Origin: Luteolibacter sp. LG18
GTDB taxonomy: Bacteria; Verrucomicrobiota; Verrucomicrobiia; Verrucomicrobiales; Akkermansiaceae
Assembly (NCBI RefSeq): GCF_036322585.1
Contig: NZ_AP024600.1
Span: 3,720,001 to 3,784,000 of the forward strand
Length of the DNA stretch: 64,000 bases
Direction: 5' to 3'
Each line of letters starts with the position of its first letter. The stretch's first letter is position 1. Position numbers and translations under genes: made by a program. Positions 38,205 to 47,063 of the stretch are shown here, piece by piece. The notes beneath the pieces were generated by a model. The model ran no database searches and was not told the DNA's origin. It saw nothing but the letters and a program-made list of their open reading frames with translations.

Positions 38205-38929
38205 GTCGGACGGCGCTGGTCCTGGGTTCCGGGCTCGGTCCGCTCGCCGACGCGGTGACGGTGGAGGAGATCGTCGGCTTCGCGGAAACGGGGCTGCCGG
38301 TGTCCTCCGTGCCGGGGCATGCCGGGCGTTTCCTGATCGGGACGCTCGGCTCGGCGCCGGTGATCGTCATGCAGGGCCGTGTCCACCTCTATGAGGGGCA
38401 CGACGCGTCCACCGTGACGGCCGGTGTGCGCTGGATGGCGTCGCAGGGCGCGGACCGGTTGATCCTGACCAATGCCGCGGGTACCTTGAACCCGGCTTTC
38501 GAGCCGGGTTCGTGGATGGCGCTTTCCGACCACCTCAATCTCACCGGCACCTCGCCGCTGCGGGGCCCGGAGTTCATCGACATGAGCACGGCCTACGATC
38601 CAGAATGGCGGGCCGAGTTCCATGTCGCCGCGGCGGAAACCGGAACCGTGCTGCATGAAGGTGTCTATGCCGGGCTACGGGGACCGCAGTACGAAACGCC
38701 CGCCGAGATCCGGATGCTGCGGACGATCGGCGCGGATGCCGTGGGCATGAGCACCGTGCTGGAGACGATCCAGGCGCGGGCGCTGGGCATGAAGGTCGCG
38801 GCGTTTTCCTGCCTGACGAACTGGGCCGCGGGGATTACCCCGGCGGCGTTGGATCATCATGAGGTGCTCGCTACGGGGAAGTCCGCGGCGGACACGATGG
38901 TGCGGTTGTTGAGGAAGGTGCTCGGGTAA
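38201..38929 (+). CDS. punA: Purine nucleoside phosphorylase
   Basis: This 242-residue protein has the trimeric PNP pattern: V-L-G-S-G-L-G-P near the start, M-Q-G-R-V-H-L-Y-E-G-H, T-N-A-A-G-T-L-N, Y-A-G-L-R-G-P-Q-Y-E-T and a V-G-M-S-T-V segment near the end. It cleaves purine nucleosides with phosphate to base plus ribose-1-phosphate. It is about 20-30 residues shorter than usual members, mostly at the N-terminus. It starts inside the pepP stop, so it is translationally coupled. Confidence 0.9.
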   Translation: MSRTALVLGSGLGPLADAVTVEEIVGFAETGLPVSSVPGHAGRFLIGTLGSAPVIVMQGRVHLYEGHDASTVTAGVRWMASQGADRLILTNAAGTLNPAFEPGSWMALSDHLNLTGTSPLRGPEFIDMSTAYDPEWRAEFHVAAAETGTVLHEGVYAGLRGPQYETPAEIRMLRTIGADAVGMSTVLETIQARALGMKVAAFSCLTNWAAGITPAALDHHEVLATGKSAADTMVRLLRKVLG

Positions 38930-38937
38930 TCGTCCGC

Positions 38938-39393
38938 ATGCCGACCCTCGAACTGGTATCCATCGGCTGTCCGGAGATTCCGGAATTGCCGCGCTATGAG
39001 TCTTTCGCCTGGCGGGCCGAAACGGAGCTGGTGTCCCACCGGGGGATTTTCCAGCCGGTCTTCCACATGCTCAGCGGCGTGATCGTCCATTTGGCCAACA
39101 AGGACCTGGAGGACGGTGAAGGTGGATGGTATGCCGGGGCGCTGATCGACTGGGGACGGGAGGGAGAGTTGGTGGCATTCCTGTCTCCGGCCCGGGCGGA
39201 TGTGGAGGATCTGATGAGGCGATTGATCGAGGCCTCTCCGCTGCGGGAGATCACTTTTTCAACGGACGCGCAGGGGTTCGGGGAGATTGGACGGGAGAGG
39301 GGGACGCTGACGTTTGGTGAGTTCCTCGGGTTGCTGGATGGCGGCTCTATCTTGTTCAACGAACTGTGGCGGGTGCGGGGTATTGCTGGGTAA
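38938..39393 (+). CDS. Hypothetical protein
   Basis: This 151-residue soluble protein, 8 bases after punA, has no recognised motif. It is mixed alpha/beta with a G-W-Y-A-G-A-L-I-D-W segment. No signal peptide. It may share the pepP-punA transcript. Confidence 0.6.
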   Translation: MPTLELVSIGCPEIPELPRYESFAWRAETELVSHRGIFQPVFHMLSGVIVHLANKDLEDGEGGWYAGALIDWGREGELVAFLSPARADVEDLMRRLIEASPLREITFSTDAQGFGEIGRERGTLTFGEFLGLLDGGSILFNELWRVRGIAG

Positions 39394-39407
39394 AAGTCCG
39401 GTGAACC

Positions 39408-40037
39408 ATGAAGGCGATTGGCTATTGGATGGGAAACTTGCACCAGTGGGACCTTCCATTGCCCCAGGAACTGGTGGGTAATATGGAGGCCTCCTTGCGG
39501 GAGGAGATTTGCCGTTATCTGGAAAGCGGGCATTTGTTCGCTCAATACCGCGGGTGCTCCTGGTGCCGGTTCCAATGCGGTGTGGCCGACGAGGCTATGG
39601 GCTCCGGGGAGTTCACCGATGGCACGTGGGTGTGGCCGGAGGGGTTGGTTCACTATGTCCGGCACCATCGGGTGGTTGTGCCGGAAGAGTTCGTTGCCTC
39701 GGTGAAGGCGGGAGGGATCAAACCCGAACCAACGGAGTGGGGGAGCCCGTCTCTCGATTTTTGGCGGGAGTGGTCGGGACAGCGGCAATCCCCGGAGGTT
39801 CGCCAGCGTTTGCGGGAGGCCTTGGAGATCGCTCGGGTCGAGGAGCCGAAAAGGATCGAACGGTGGGTCGAGGAAATCCGCGCGAAGGAGGGCGAGGGAG
39901 TCGCTATTTGCCAATGGGCAGGGTGCGGGATGCCGGTGCTGGCCGGGCGGGGGATTTGCGCCCGCCATTTTCTGGAGCCTGAAATGAAATCGCGGATGAT
40001 GGATCTCTATCGGTTGCCTGATCTGTCGGGAGTGTAG
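39408..40037 (+). CDS. Conserved hypothetical protein with C-terminal Cys-rich segment
   Basis: This 209-residue protein begins M-K-A-I-G-Y-W-M and has G-C-S-W-C-R-F-Q-C-G-V near residue 50 and G-T-W-V-W-P-E-G-L-V-H-Y-V near 75. I recognise this as the central pattern of a widespread uncharacterised family. The C-terminus has C-Q-W-A-G-C-G-M-P and G-I-C-A-R-H, a possible zinc-binding site. The TAG stop lies inside a family B repeat. Confidence 0.7.
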   Translation: MKAIGYWMGNLHQWDLPLPQELVGNMEASLREEICRYLESGHLFAQYRGCSWCRFQCGVADEAMGSGEFTDGTWVWPEGLVHYVRHHRVVVPEEFVASVKAGGIKPEPTEWGSPSLDFWREWSGQRQSPEVRQRLREALEIARVEEPKRIERWVEEIRAKEGEGVAICQWAGCGMPVLAGRGICARHFLEPEMKSRMMDLYRLPDLSGV

Positions 40038-40170
40038 TCGAAAGCTCTGCTTTCGAATTGTCTCCGCCAGCTCCGTTGGCGGTGGCTGTCAGGCCAAAGG
40101 ACATCCTCCCCCGCAGAGGGAAAGCTGGAGCTTCCCCCTACATTCTGAAAGCGGAGCTTTCAGCTACATT
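40031..40170. repeat. Dispersed repeat family B: paired small hairpins at a convergent gene end
   Basis: Four hairpins lie in 140 bases: 40039-40055 (CGAAAGCTCTGCTTTCG), 40064-40082, about 40118-40137 and 40145-40163 (CTGAAAGCGGAGCTTTCAG). The reverse complement of 40031-40082 aligns over its whole length with the element at 55077-55128. It lies between the convergent hypothetical gene and the PilT-like gene and includes the former's stop codon. Confidence 0.8.
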
Positions 40171-40173
40171 GGA

Positions 40174-41634
40174 TCACCCCATCTGATTCGCCAGCGCCTG
40201 TGGGTCGGCGGCGTGGCGCATGGCGGTGTCGAGGTCGATGGTGCCCTTGCGGACGAGTGTGGCCAGCGAACGCTCGAGAGTGATCATGCCTTCGTCGACG
40301 CCGGTGAGCATGGCGTTGCGGAGGTAGTGCTCGTGGCCCTCGCGGATGCCATTGGCCACCGCCGGGGTGACGAGCATCTTCTCGATCGCCGGGATCATGG
40401 CACCCTGTCGGGTCGGGACCAGCCGCTGGGAAACCACGGCACGCAGCGAGGAGGAGAGCTGGGTGCGGATGTGCGGCTGCTGATGTCCGGGGAAGACATC
40501 GATGATGCGGTTCACCGCCGAGCTGGCACTGCCGGAGTGAAGCGTGCCGAGCACCAGATGTCCGGTTTCCGCGGCGGTGAGCGCGGCGGAAATGGTGGCG
40601 AGATCCCGCAGTTCGCCCAATAGAATGACGTCCGGATTCTCCCGCAGGGCGGCGCGCAGGCCGGTGCTGAAGCTTTCGACATCCGCGCCCACCTCGCGCT
40701 GGTGGATGAGGCACTGGACCTCGCGGTGCTCGAACTCGATGGGGTCCTCGATGGTGATGATGTGGCGGGCCCGCGAGCGGTTGAGATGGTCGATCAACGC
40801 GGCCAGCGTGGTCGATTTTCCCGAGCCCGAGGTGCCGGTGACCAGCACCAGCCCGCCTTGGAACGAAACCAGATCGAGCAGCGAGTCGGGTAGGTTCAGT
40901 TCTGCCAGCGAGGGAATGCGCTGGCGGATGGGGCGCACGGCGGCGGCCACACCATCGAGGTGCCGGAAGACATTGATGCGGAAGCGGCGGCTGCCCGCGG
41001 GCAATTCCCAGCGCGCGGCGAAGTCGACGCTGCCGGTGGTTTCGAAATCGTTCCGTGCGGCCTCGTCCGGGATCAGGCGAAGGAGCTCCGCGCTTTGCGG
41101 TGGGTGGGCGTCGAGGCGGGCGATCAGGCCTTTCACGCGGGCACGCGGCGGTTTGCCGGTGGAAAGGAAAATGTCCGAGGCATCCATGGCCACGGCTTTG
41201 TCGATGGCGAGGAGCAGATCCGGATCGGGCTGGGATGAAGTGGTGGAGGTGATCGGAGCGGGAGCTTCCACAGGCGGCGTGGGCCGGGCCATCGCGCGCG
41301 CGACAGCTTCCTCGACGACCGGGTTCTCGACCGGAGCCGGGGCATCGAGGGTCTGGATTTCGATCCGGCGGGCCGGGCCGGTGGCGTCGATGAGATAGCC
41401 GAACTCGGCGTGGTCGGTGGCGTGGAAGGTGCCCTCGCGGCGACCGTGGACCGGTTCCTGCGTGCTACTGATTTCCGAGGACAGGCGCTTCAGGATTTCC
41501 TCGCCCAGCGAGGGCATGGACAGCGGGAGAGTCTCGCCCGCCTTCAGCAGGAAAGGCACGGCGTCGGCGACGAGCACCAGCCGCTCGGCGCGCTTTTCCA
41601 CCATCAGTTTGAGGAAGGTATCGATCAGGGCCAT
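40174..41634 (-). CDS. PilT/GspE-type secretion or twitching ATPase
   Basis: The ATG at 41634 gives 486 residues. The last 350 residues carry the Walker A G-T-S-G-S-G-K-S-T-T-L, Asp box, Walker B I-L-L-G-E-L-R-D and His box T-L-H-S-G-S-A of PilT/PilU-type hexameric ATPases. The first 120 residues are a separate domain not usual in PilT. It probably drives retraction of a type IV pilus or a related system; no pilin or pilus gene lies in the window. Start chosen for its fit to the domain start. Confidence 0.85.
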   Translation of the reverse strand: MALIDTFLKLMVEKRAERLVLVADAVPFLLKAGETLPLSMPSLGEEILKRLSSEISSTQEPVHGRREGTFHATDHAEFGYLIDATGPARRIEIQTLDAPAPVENPVVEEAVARAMARPTPPVEAPAPITSTTSSQPDPDLLLAIDKAVAMDASDIFLSTGKPPRARVKGLIARLDAHPPQSAELLRLIPDEAARNDFETTGSVDFAARWELPAGSRRFRINVFRHLDGVAAAVRPIRQRIPSLAELNLPDSLLDLVSFQGGLVLVTGTSGSGKSTTLAALIDHLNRSRARHIITIEDPIEFEHREVQCLIHQREVGADVESFSTGLRAALRENPDVILLGELRDLATISAALTAAETGHLVLGTLHSGSASSAVNRIIDVFPGHQQPHIRTQLSSSLRAVVSQRLVPTRQGAMIPAIEKMLVTPAVANGIREGHEHYLRNAMLTGVDEGMITLERSLATLVRKGTIDLDTAMRHAADPQALANQMG

Positions 41635-41748
41635 GGGTTGAAAACTGCGTTCTCCTCTTGCCAATACCGGTGGAAAGCGAATTTGTCTCCCGATGTCGTT
41701 GCAAACTTGGGTCTTCCGTTCCGCTGCGGGGAGTTGTATCGTTGGATT

Positions 41749-42480
41749 GTGGAAAAGTATCCGGGCTGCCCTGTCCGTCTCCGTCGTTTGCTGCGGGTGG
41801 TGCTTTGCGCGACCGCCGTGGCCAGTGCCTCGCCGCTATCCGCCACCACGGTGGATGGGATCACCTTCGATGGCGCTCCCGAGGTTTACCTGCCGGTGAA
41901 TGAAACGGCGCGCCGGCTGGGCTGGAACGTGGCCCGCGACAAGAAGGCCAATCTCAGTCTGAACGGCGTGGCGCTGACACCGAAGACCGGCAGGCGTTCC
42001 TTTTACGGCGCGGAACTGGTGTCGATCGCGAAGCTGGCTGAGGCGGGCGCGACGCTCTTTCCGGGCGAGAATCCCGGTGAAATCGAGGTGTATTCCTGGA
42101 CCCGCCATTTCACGGTGACGGTGTCCCCGAAGCGCGTGGAAGTGAGTCTGAAGCGCCAGCGGCTGCGCGCGTGGCAGGGCGACCGGCTGGTGCTGCAAAC
42201 CAAGATCAGCTCCGGCCGCAGCGGGCGCTCGACTCCCGCGGGTGAGTTCAAGGCGGGGCCCAGCAAGGAGCGGCTGCACCGGTCCCGGCTCTACAACAAC
42301 GCGCCGATGCCGTGGGCGGTGCAGATCAATGGCCACGTGTTCATCCACGGCTTCACCTCGGTGCCGGATTATCCGGCATCCCACGGCTGCATCCGCATGC
42401 CGCTGGGCGGCAAGAACGCGGCCCGTTGTTTCTACGAGTGGGTGGTCCGCGGCACGCCGGTCTCGGTGGCACGGGGGTAG
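41749..42480 (+). CDS. L,D-transpeptidase (YkuD) with N-terminal stalk-like domain
   Basis: No ATG suits; a GTG at 41749 gives 243 residues with a signal-like hydrophobic start (V-L-C-A-T-A-V-A-S-A). The first part resembles the copper-amine-oxidase N-terminal stalk fold (Y-L-P-V-N-E-T-A-R-R-L-G-W). The catalytic region F-I-H-G-F-T then S-H-G-C-I-R-M-P is canonical for YkuD. It makes L,D cross-links in peptidoglycan in the periplasm. It is divergent from the PilT-like gene. Confidence 0.85.
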   Translation: MEKYPGCPVRLRRLLRVVLCATAVASASPLSATTVDGITFDGAPEVYLPVNETARRLGWNVARDKKANLSLNGVALTPKTGRRSFYGAELVSIAKLAEAGATLFPGENPGEIEVYSWTRHFTVTVSPKRVEVSLKRQRLRAWQGDRLVLQTKISSGRSGRSTPAGEFKAGPSKERLHRSRLYNNAPMPWAVQINGHVFIHGFTSVPDYPASHGCIRMPLGGKNAARCFYEWVVRGTPVSVARG

Positions 42481-42495
42481 ATGGAAGCCGTCGTG

Positions 42496-42957
42496 ATGAA
42501 AAAGGATTGGCTGATCGGATGGTGTGTCGCGGTGGGCCTCGCGTTGGTGGGGACGATGGCTGGGTGGTTTCTCAATCGTCCGGACGCGTATCACTCCCCA
42601 GTCCGGCGGGATACCAAGGAGGCGATGATTGCGGCGGTGTCAACGCAGGTGGCGAATGGTAAAAGGCCTCCGGAACCCGTAGCGGATTGGCTGGATGAAC
42701 GGACCATCGTGTGTGCCAACGGGGATTGGCTGGCCTACCGGGCGAGCTGCGAAAAGCAGGTGCCCGAAATCAAGGATCTCTTCATCGCCCGTGCCTCGGA
42801 TGGGCGATGGTACTACTCGACCTTCCACTTCTGTATCGGTGCGATGGTGCTGCGGGATGACGGCCAGCCGGAATCCCTGCCGGAGTTTGTGAAGCGGTAT
42901 GCGCTGAGGGAGTTCGACGGGCATTCGGATGCCGCGTTGATGCCGACCTGGCCGTGA
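42496..42957 (+). CDS. Membrane-anchored hypothetical protein
   Basis: The ATG at 42496 has GGAAG about 8 bases upstream and gives 153 residues. One N-terminal membrane helix (about 6-25) precedes a soluble part with three Cys and a W-Y-Y-S-T-F-H-F segment. No known domain. It follows the transpeptidase closely and may be co-transcribed with it. Confidence 0.65.
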   Translation: MKKDWLIGWCVAVGLALVGTMAGWFLNRPDAYHSPVRRDTKEAMIAAVSTQVANGKRPPEPVADWLDERTIVCANGDWLAYRASCEKQVPEIKDLFIARASDGRWYYSTFHFCIGAMVLRDDGQPESLPEFVKRYALREFDGHSDAALMPTWP

Positions 42958-43007
42958 GAGGCGGATCGTTCTGGACCGCCTCGCTCGACTTCTCCCACCA
43001 TCCGGCC

Positions 43008-43355
43008 ATGAAGCTGGTGGCCATTCTGGGCGTGATCGCGTTGATCGGGATTTTCTTCACCGCGGGCACGTGGACCGGGATGAGCCTGCGGGATGCCACC
43101 GCGGGTGCGCCGAACCGCAATGAGTTCCGGGTGCACCTGAACAACCTGCAGCGGAAGGATCTCACGCCGCAGCTCCGCGAGTATCTGAAAAGCCGGATCT
43201 ATTACCTGGCCAGCATCATGCCGAAGAAGGATCTGCCGAAGGAAAACTTCGACTACGGTCCGGTGGACGAGGTCGTGCTGGCCGGTGCCAGCGGCATCAA
43301 GGATGCGTCCACGCCCAAGGAGGTCTACGACCGGGCGATGGAGAAACGGAAATGA
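43008..43355 (+). CDS. Small membrane-anchored hypothetical protein
   Basis: The ATG at 43008 gives 115 residues with a single N-terminal hydrophobic helix (K-L-V-A-I-L-G-V) and a charged soluble part containing E-Y-L-K-S-R-I-Y-Y-L-A. No recognised family. It ends 18 bases from the convergent Minf_1886-type gene. Confidence 0.65.
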   Translation: MKLVAILGVIALIGIFFTAGTWTGMSLRDATAGAPNRNEFRVHLNNLQRKDLTPQLREYLKSRIYYLASIMPKKDLPKENFDYGPVDEVVLAGASGIKDASTPKEVYDRAMEKRK

Positions 43356-43373
43356 GCCGCCGTCTGGGGCGGG

Positions 43374-43805
43374 TTACTTCCGGACCTTCTTGGTCGGGGT
43401 CGGCTTGACCGCGGGGATCAGGCGCTTCGGCAGGAACGGGTGGGTGAGGGCCTCGGAGAGGGTGAACTTGCCGGTGAAGTCCTCCTTCGAATCGGAGTCC
43501 TGTTTGCCGAACATGCCTTCCTCGATCAGCAGGAAGACCATTTCGCCCACGTCGCTGCACTCGCGGATGCCCCATTCGCCCATGAGGGTGGCTCCCATCG
43601 GGCCGAATTGGTCCAGGGCGAGGTCCCGGAAGCCATCGAGCAGCTCCTGGCCGCTCACGTGGCGGGCGCTGCCGGTGTTCCCGTCGGCGACCCGCTTGAG
43701 TGTGAAATCCAGTGCGTCCTTCAGGAAGAAGAAGCCGTGGGGCTCGTAACGCTTGTCGCGTCCAACGATCGCCAGGACCGCTTGTTCGAACTGCACCGGT
43801 TGCAT
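43374..43805 (-). CDS. Minf_1886 family Plancto/Verrucomicrobia conserved protein
   Basis: This 143-residue protein matches the TIGR04138-type family that is nearly confined to Planctomycetota and Verrucomicrobiota. It has F-E-Q-A-V-L-A-I-V at the start, K-D-A-L-D-F-T-L-K, H-V-S-G-Q-E-L-L, and F-G-P-M-G-A-T-L-M-G-E-W-G-I near the middle. Function unknown. It is one of the stronger taxonomic pointers in the window. Confidence 0.85.
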   Translation of the reverse strand: MQPVQFEQAVLAIVGRDKRYEPHGFFFLKDALDFTLKRVADGNTGSARHVSGQELLDGFRDLALDQFGPMGATLMGEWGIRECSDVGEMVFLLIEEGMFGKQDSDSKEDFTGKFTLSEALTHPFLPKRLIPAVKPTPTKKVRK

Positions 43806-43919
43806 GGCGGGGAAACTAGGGGAAAGGGGTTGAGCCTGTCAAAGGAGTTAGAATGGCCCGCGGGAACGGACCCCGGAAAGTCGGTGGGGAGCGGGTGACA
43901 ATTCCGCCATCCGCCGTCG

Positions 43920-44927
43920 TTACCCGTTGAGAAGCAGAAAGTCTGCCACCACCAGGCGATGATCGGTATTCCGGCTGGTGACGGCCTGGCAGCGGACCGC
44001 TTTGAGCTGGTGGGTGGAGTAGAGGCAGTCCAGGCGGAGGATCGGGACCCGGCGCTGGAAGGTGTCCCCCCAGCCGGTGCCGGCGGCGGAAAAGGCATCG
44101 GTGAAGTCCCGCGCCAGCAGCAGGTGGACCGGGTCGCTGGCGGGGGAATTGAAGTCGCCCCCGAGGAGGGTCGGACGGCTGGGGAAGGGGGCCGTTTGTT
44201 CCAGCAATTGCAGCGCTGTGGAAAGCTCCTGGCGGCGGGCCTGGCGGACCTCGCGGTGCGTGCGCCAGGCCGAGCGATTCCATAGGCGCAGGTCGGTGGC
44301 GGCGCTGGTGAGGTGGATGTTCACGACCTCGATCTCCCGGCCAGTGGGAGTCAGCAGGGTGAGCTGCTGCTCCCGGAAGGCGGGATTCCGCACCTCGCGC
44401 TTGATTTTCCAGCGGGTGACGATGCCGTTCGATTCGTGGAACCGGTAATCGCCATGGCCGTCGTAGAGGGCGTCCGCCACGCTTTTGACCTCGGCGGGCG
44501 ACACCTCCTGAAGCAGGACGACATCCGGTTGCCAGGCGGCGATGTCCGGCACGGGGTTCCCGAACTCACTGTGGGCGCAATTGATGGTCATGACGCGGAC
44601 CACCGGCTGGCCCTTGTAGGGGGCCGCGGCCCCGGGAGCGGGGGCTTGCTTGGCGAGGTTCACCAGCACCTGGGCCTCATCCGCGAAAAGGAGGACGGTG
44701 ACCGCCCAGATCCCGGTGACGATCAGCGACAGGGAGGCGCGGAGAAACAGGAAGGCGCTGCACGACAGGGCCAGTCCGATCAGTCCCCAGATCCAAATCG
44801 GTGCCACCGTGAAGGCCGCCAGCCGGTCCGGCTGGCGGGAAAAGGCGAACATGGTCACGAAATGCAAGCCCAGCGACGCACCCACCAGGGCCCATCCAAG
44901 ACGGCGGCGGGTGCGGGCGGCATTCAT
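43920..44927 (-). CDS. Membrane-anchored endonuclease/exonuclease/phosphatase-family protein
   Basis: This 335-residue protein has three N-terminal hydrophobic helices (about 12-85) followed by an EEP domain. Residues expected for catalysis are visible: I-N-C-A-H near the domain start, L-L-Q-E-V (Glu), G-G-D-F-N-S (Asp and Asn) and T-D-H-R-L-V (Asp-His). Family members hydrolyse phosphodiesters of nucleic acids, sphingolipids or phosphoinositides; with this membrane layout the domain faces outward. Substrate unknown. Confidence 0.85.
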   Translation of the reverse strand: MNAARTRRRLGWALVGASLGLHFVTMFAFSRQPDRLAAFTVAPIWIWGLIGLALSCSAFLFLRASLSLIVTGIWAVTVLLFADEAQVLVNLAKQAPAPGAAAPYKGQPVVRVMTINCAHSEFGNPVPDIAAWQPDVVLLQEVSPAEVKSVADALYDGHGDYRFHESNGIVTRWKIKREVRNPAFREQQLTLLTPTGREIEVVNIHLTSAATDLRLWNRSAWRTHREVRQARRQELSTALQLLEQTAPFPSRPTLLGGDFNSPASDPVHLLLARDFTDAFSAAGTGWGDTFQRRVPILRLDCLYSTHQLKAVRCQAVTSRNTDHRLVVADFLLLNG

Positions 44928-45014
44928 GACCCGAGCATTATCTAACAGTCCGCGCGGAAATCCAGCGTCTTGTGCCCCCGAGAGGGGGCGGCGGCCACGC
45001 GCGGCGAAACCGGC

Positions 45015-45320
45015 TCAGAGTCCCGGGATGCCCAGGCCGCCGGTGAGCTTCTTCATTTCAGCGGCGGCGAATTCCTTGCCCTTGTTGACGGCTTCCTGGA
45101 CGCCCTTGAGCACGAGGTCCTGGAGGAACTCGACATCGGACGGATCGACGACGGACGGGTCGATCTTGATCGAGAGCACGTCACCGGCGCAGGTGGACAC
45201 CACGGTCACCTTGCCGCCGCCGACGCTGGCCTCGACGGTGCGCTGGGCGAGTTCTTCCTGCTTGGCGGCAAGCCCGGCCTGCATCTGCTGGGCTTGTTTC
45301 ATGAGTTTCTGGATGTTCAT
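45015..45320 (-). CDS. ybaB: YbaB/EbfC family nucleoid-associated protein
   Basis: This 101-residue protein has the family pattern: a helical M-K-Q-A-Q-Q-M-Q start, the E-A-S-V-G-G-G-K-V strand, and I-K-I-D-P-S-V-V with E-F-L-Q-D-L-V. YbaB binds DNA as a dimer and is usually encoded after dnaX, as here, on the same strand and separated by a short repeat-rich gap. Confidence 0.92.
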   Translation of the reverse strand: MNIQKLMKQAQQMQAGLAAKQEELAQRTVEASVGGGKVTVVSTCAGDVLSIKIDPSVVDPSDVEFLQDLVLKGVQEAVNKGKEFAAAEMKKLTGGLGIPGL

Positions 45321-45342
45321 GGGAAAGGAGAGTGAAGATTTG

Positions 45343-45418
45343 AAGACGTAAGACTCAAGACTGGAAAACGACGGGATCGAGGGGGCTCTTCTCTTGCGTC
45401 TTGTGTCTTTCAGTCTTG
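45343..45418. repeat. AAGAC-word inverted repeat between dnaX and ybaB
   Basis: AAGACG, AAGACT and CAAGACT words on the left (45343-45364) face CTTGTGTCTTTCAGTCTTG on the right (45400-45418). The pairing is imperfect. The layout (short phased words in inverted arms) resembles family A, but the words differ. Confidence 0.5.
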
Positions 45419-45425
45419 TTTCTGT

Positions 45426-47063
45426 TTAGCCCACCACCCGGCCTTCGAGGGCGGTGAGGGCGTGTTCGATGAGCGGATCGCGGTGGAAGCTTTCGTCCGC
45501 TTGCGGGCGGGCGGGCTTCGGTGGCTCGGGCGGAGCCGCCGGTTCGGCGGATTTGAACGGCGGCGGCTCGACCAGTGGCGGAGGCGGCTCGCTGTGTTCG
45601 GGGGCCGCGGCGATCAGGGAATCGAAGCGGCTGGTGATGGCATCGTGAGTGCGCTTCGGCACCGAGGAAACCGGGGCCGGGAAGTCGCTTTCGACTTCCG
45701 GTTCCCAGACCTTGGCCACGGGCGGTGGTTCCGGCTCGGGTTCGCGGATGGGCGGGGCCTCGTAGGCGGGCTCGTAAACCGGCTCCGGAGCGGGCTCGGG
45801 TTCGAAGACAGGGGCGGGCTCGGGCTCTGGTTCCGATTTCCGGTCGGGTGCCGGGGGCGGAGCGACGGGGACCGCCGGGATGGCGGTGGCTGCCGGGGCG
45901 GGAACCGGGAATCCGGCGTCGCCGATGGCATCGGCTCCTTTGGCGAGCACCTTGATCACGTCGGACAGGCGGACTTCGCCAAGGACCTGCACGGCCTTGA
46001 TCAGGCCGAGTTCGAAATGGAGGCGCTTGTTCGTGGACCACTTCATGCGGCCCTCGGTTTCGGCGAAGACGTCGATGGCGGAGAGGATCCGGTCCGCCGG
46101 GTAGGGGTCGGCCGCGGCGAGCAGGCTCTGCCACAGCTCGGCCGGGATACCATCGCCATCGGCGGAGGAATCGAGCTTCGCGACCAGCAGGGCGCGCATC
46201 GCGCCGACGAGTTCACCGAGGAGCTGGCCGAGCTCGCGGCCGGATTCGGCTTCCTTCTGGATCAGCGAAAGCGCGGCCGCGGTCTGGCGGGCCAGCAGCG
46301 CGGAGGCGAGCTGGGCGACCTTTTCGCGGGAGGTGAAACCGAACACGTCGAGGACGTTCGCCTCGGTGATGTGGTCACCGCAGAAAGCCACGAGCTGGTC
46401 GAGCATCGACTGGGCATCGCGCATGCCGCCGTCCGCGCCCTTCGCCACGGCCCAGGCCGCGGCGTCATCGAGCTTCACGTTTTCCTCGCGGGCGATGTGC
46501 AGCAGGTGCTTGGCGATCAGCTCGGTCGGGATCGGGCGCAGGTCGAACCGCTGGCAGCGGGACAGGATGGTCGGCAGGATCTTGTTCGCCTCGGTGGTGG
46601 CGAAGATGAACTTCACGTGCGGCGGCGGCTCCTCGAGGGTCTTCAGCAGGGCGTTGAAGGCCGCGTTGCTGAGCATGTGGACCTCGTCGATGTAGTAGAT
46701 CTTGAACTGGCCGCGGGCCGGGGCGAAGCGGACGGACTCGCGGAGGTCGCGGACCTGCTCGACGCCGTTGTTCGAGGCACCGTCGATTTCCAGGACGTCC
46801 AGCGAGCGGCCTTCGGCGATCTCGACGCATACGTCCTCGTCCGGATTGAAGTCCGCCTTCGGGCCGCCGGTGCAGTTCAGGGCCTTGGCCAGGATGCGGG
46901 CGGTCGAGGTCTTGCCGGTGCCGCGCGGGCCGACGAAGAGGTAGGCGTGGGCGAGGCGCTTTTGCTCGATGGCATTGCGCAGGGTGCGGACGACGTGGTC
47001 CTGCCCGAGGACGTCATCGAAGGTTTTGGGACGGTATTTGCGGGCGAAGACCTGGTAGCTCAC
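45426..47063 (-). CDS. dnaX: DNA polymerase III subunit gamma/tau
   Basis: This 545-residue protein has Walker A G-P-R-G-T-G-K-T-S, Walker B-like I-I-D-E-type Y-Y-I-D-E-V-H-M-L, and the clamp-loader sensor region. The four-Cys zinc site is reduced: only N-C and V-C of the usual four are present. The C-terminal 180 residues are a Pro/Glu-rich linker (repeated E-P-E-P) and a short tail. It loads the sliding clamp at the replication fork. It is divergent from msrC with 54 bases between starts. Confidence 0.95.
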   Translation of the reverse strand: MSYQVFARKYRPKTFDDVLGQDHVVRTLRNAIEQKRLAHAYLFVGPRGTGKTSTARILAKALNCTGGPKADFNPDEDVCVEIAEGRSLDVLEIDGASNNGVEQVRDLRESVRFAPARGQFKIYYIDEVHMLSNAAFNALLKTLEEPPPHVKFIFATTEANKILPTILSRCQRFDLRPIPTELIAKHLLHIAREENVKLDDAAAWAVAKGADGGMRDAQSMLDQLVAFCGDHITEANVLDVFGFTSREKVAQLASALLARQTAAALSLIQKEAESGRELGQLLGELVGAMRALLVAKLDSSADGDGIPAELWQSLLAAADPYPADRILSAIDVFAETEGRMKWSTNKRLHFELGLIKAVQVLGEVRLSDVIKVLAKGADAIGDAGFPVPAPAATAIPAVPVAPPPAPDRKSEPEPEPAPVFEPEPAPEPVYEPAYEAPPIREPEPEPPPVAKVWEPEVESDFPAPVSSVPKRTHDAITSRFDSLIAAAPEHSEPPPPLVEPPPFKSAEPAAPPEPPKPARPQADESFHRDPLIEHALTALEGRVVG

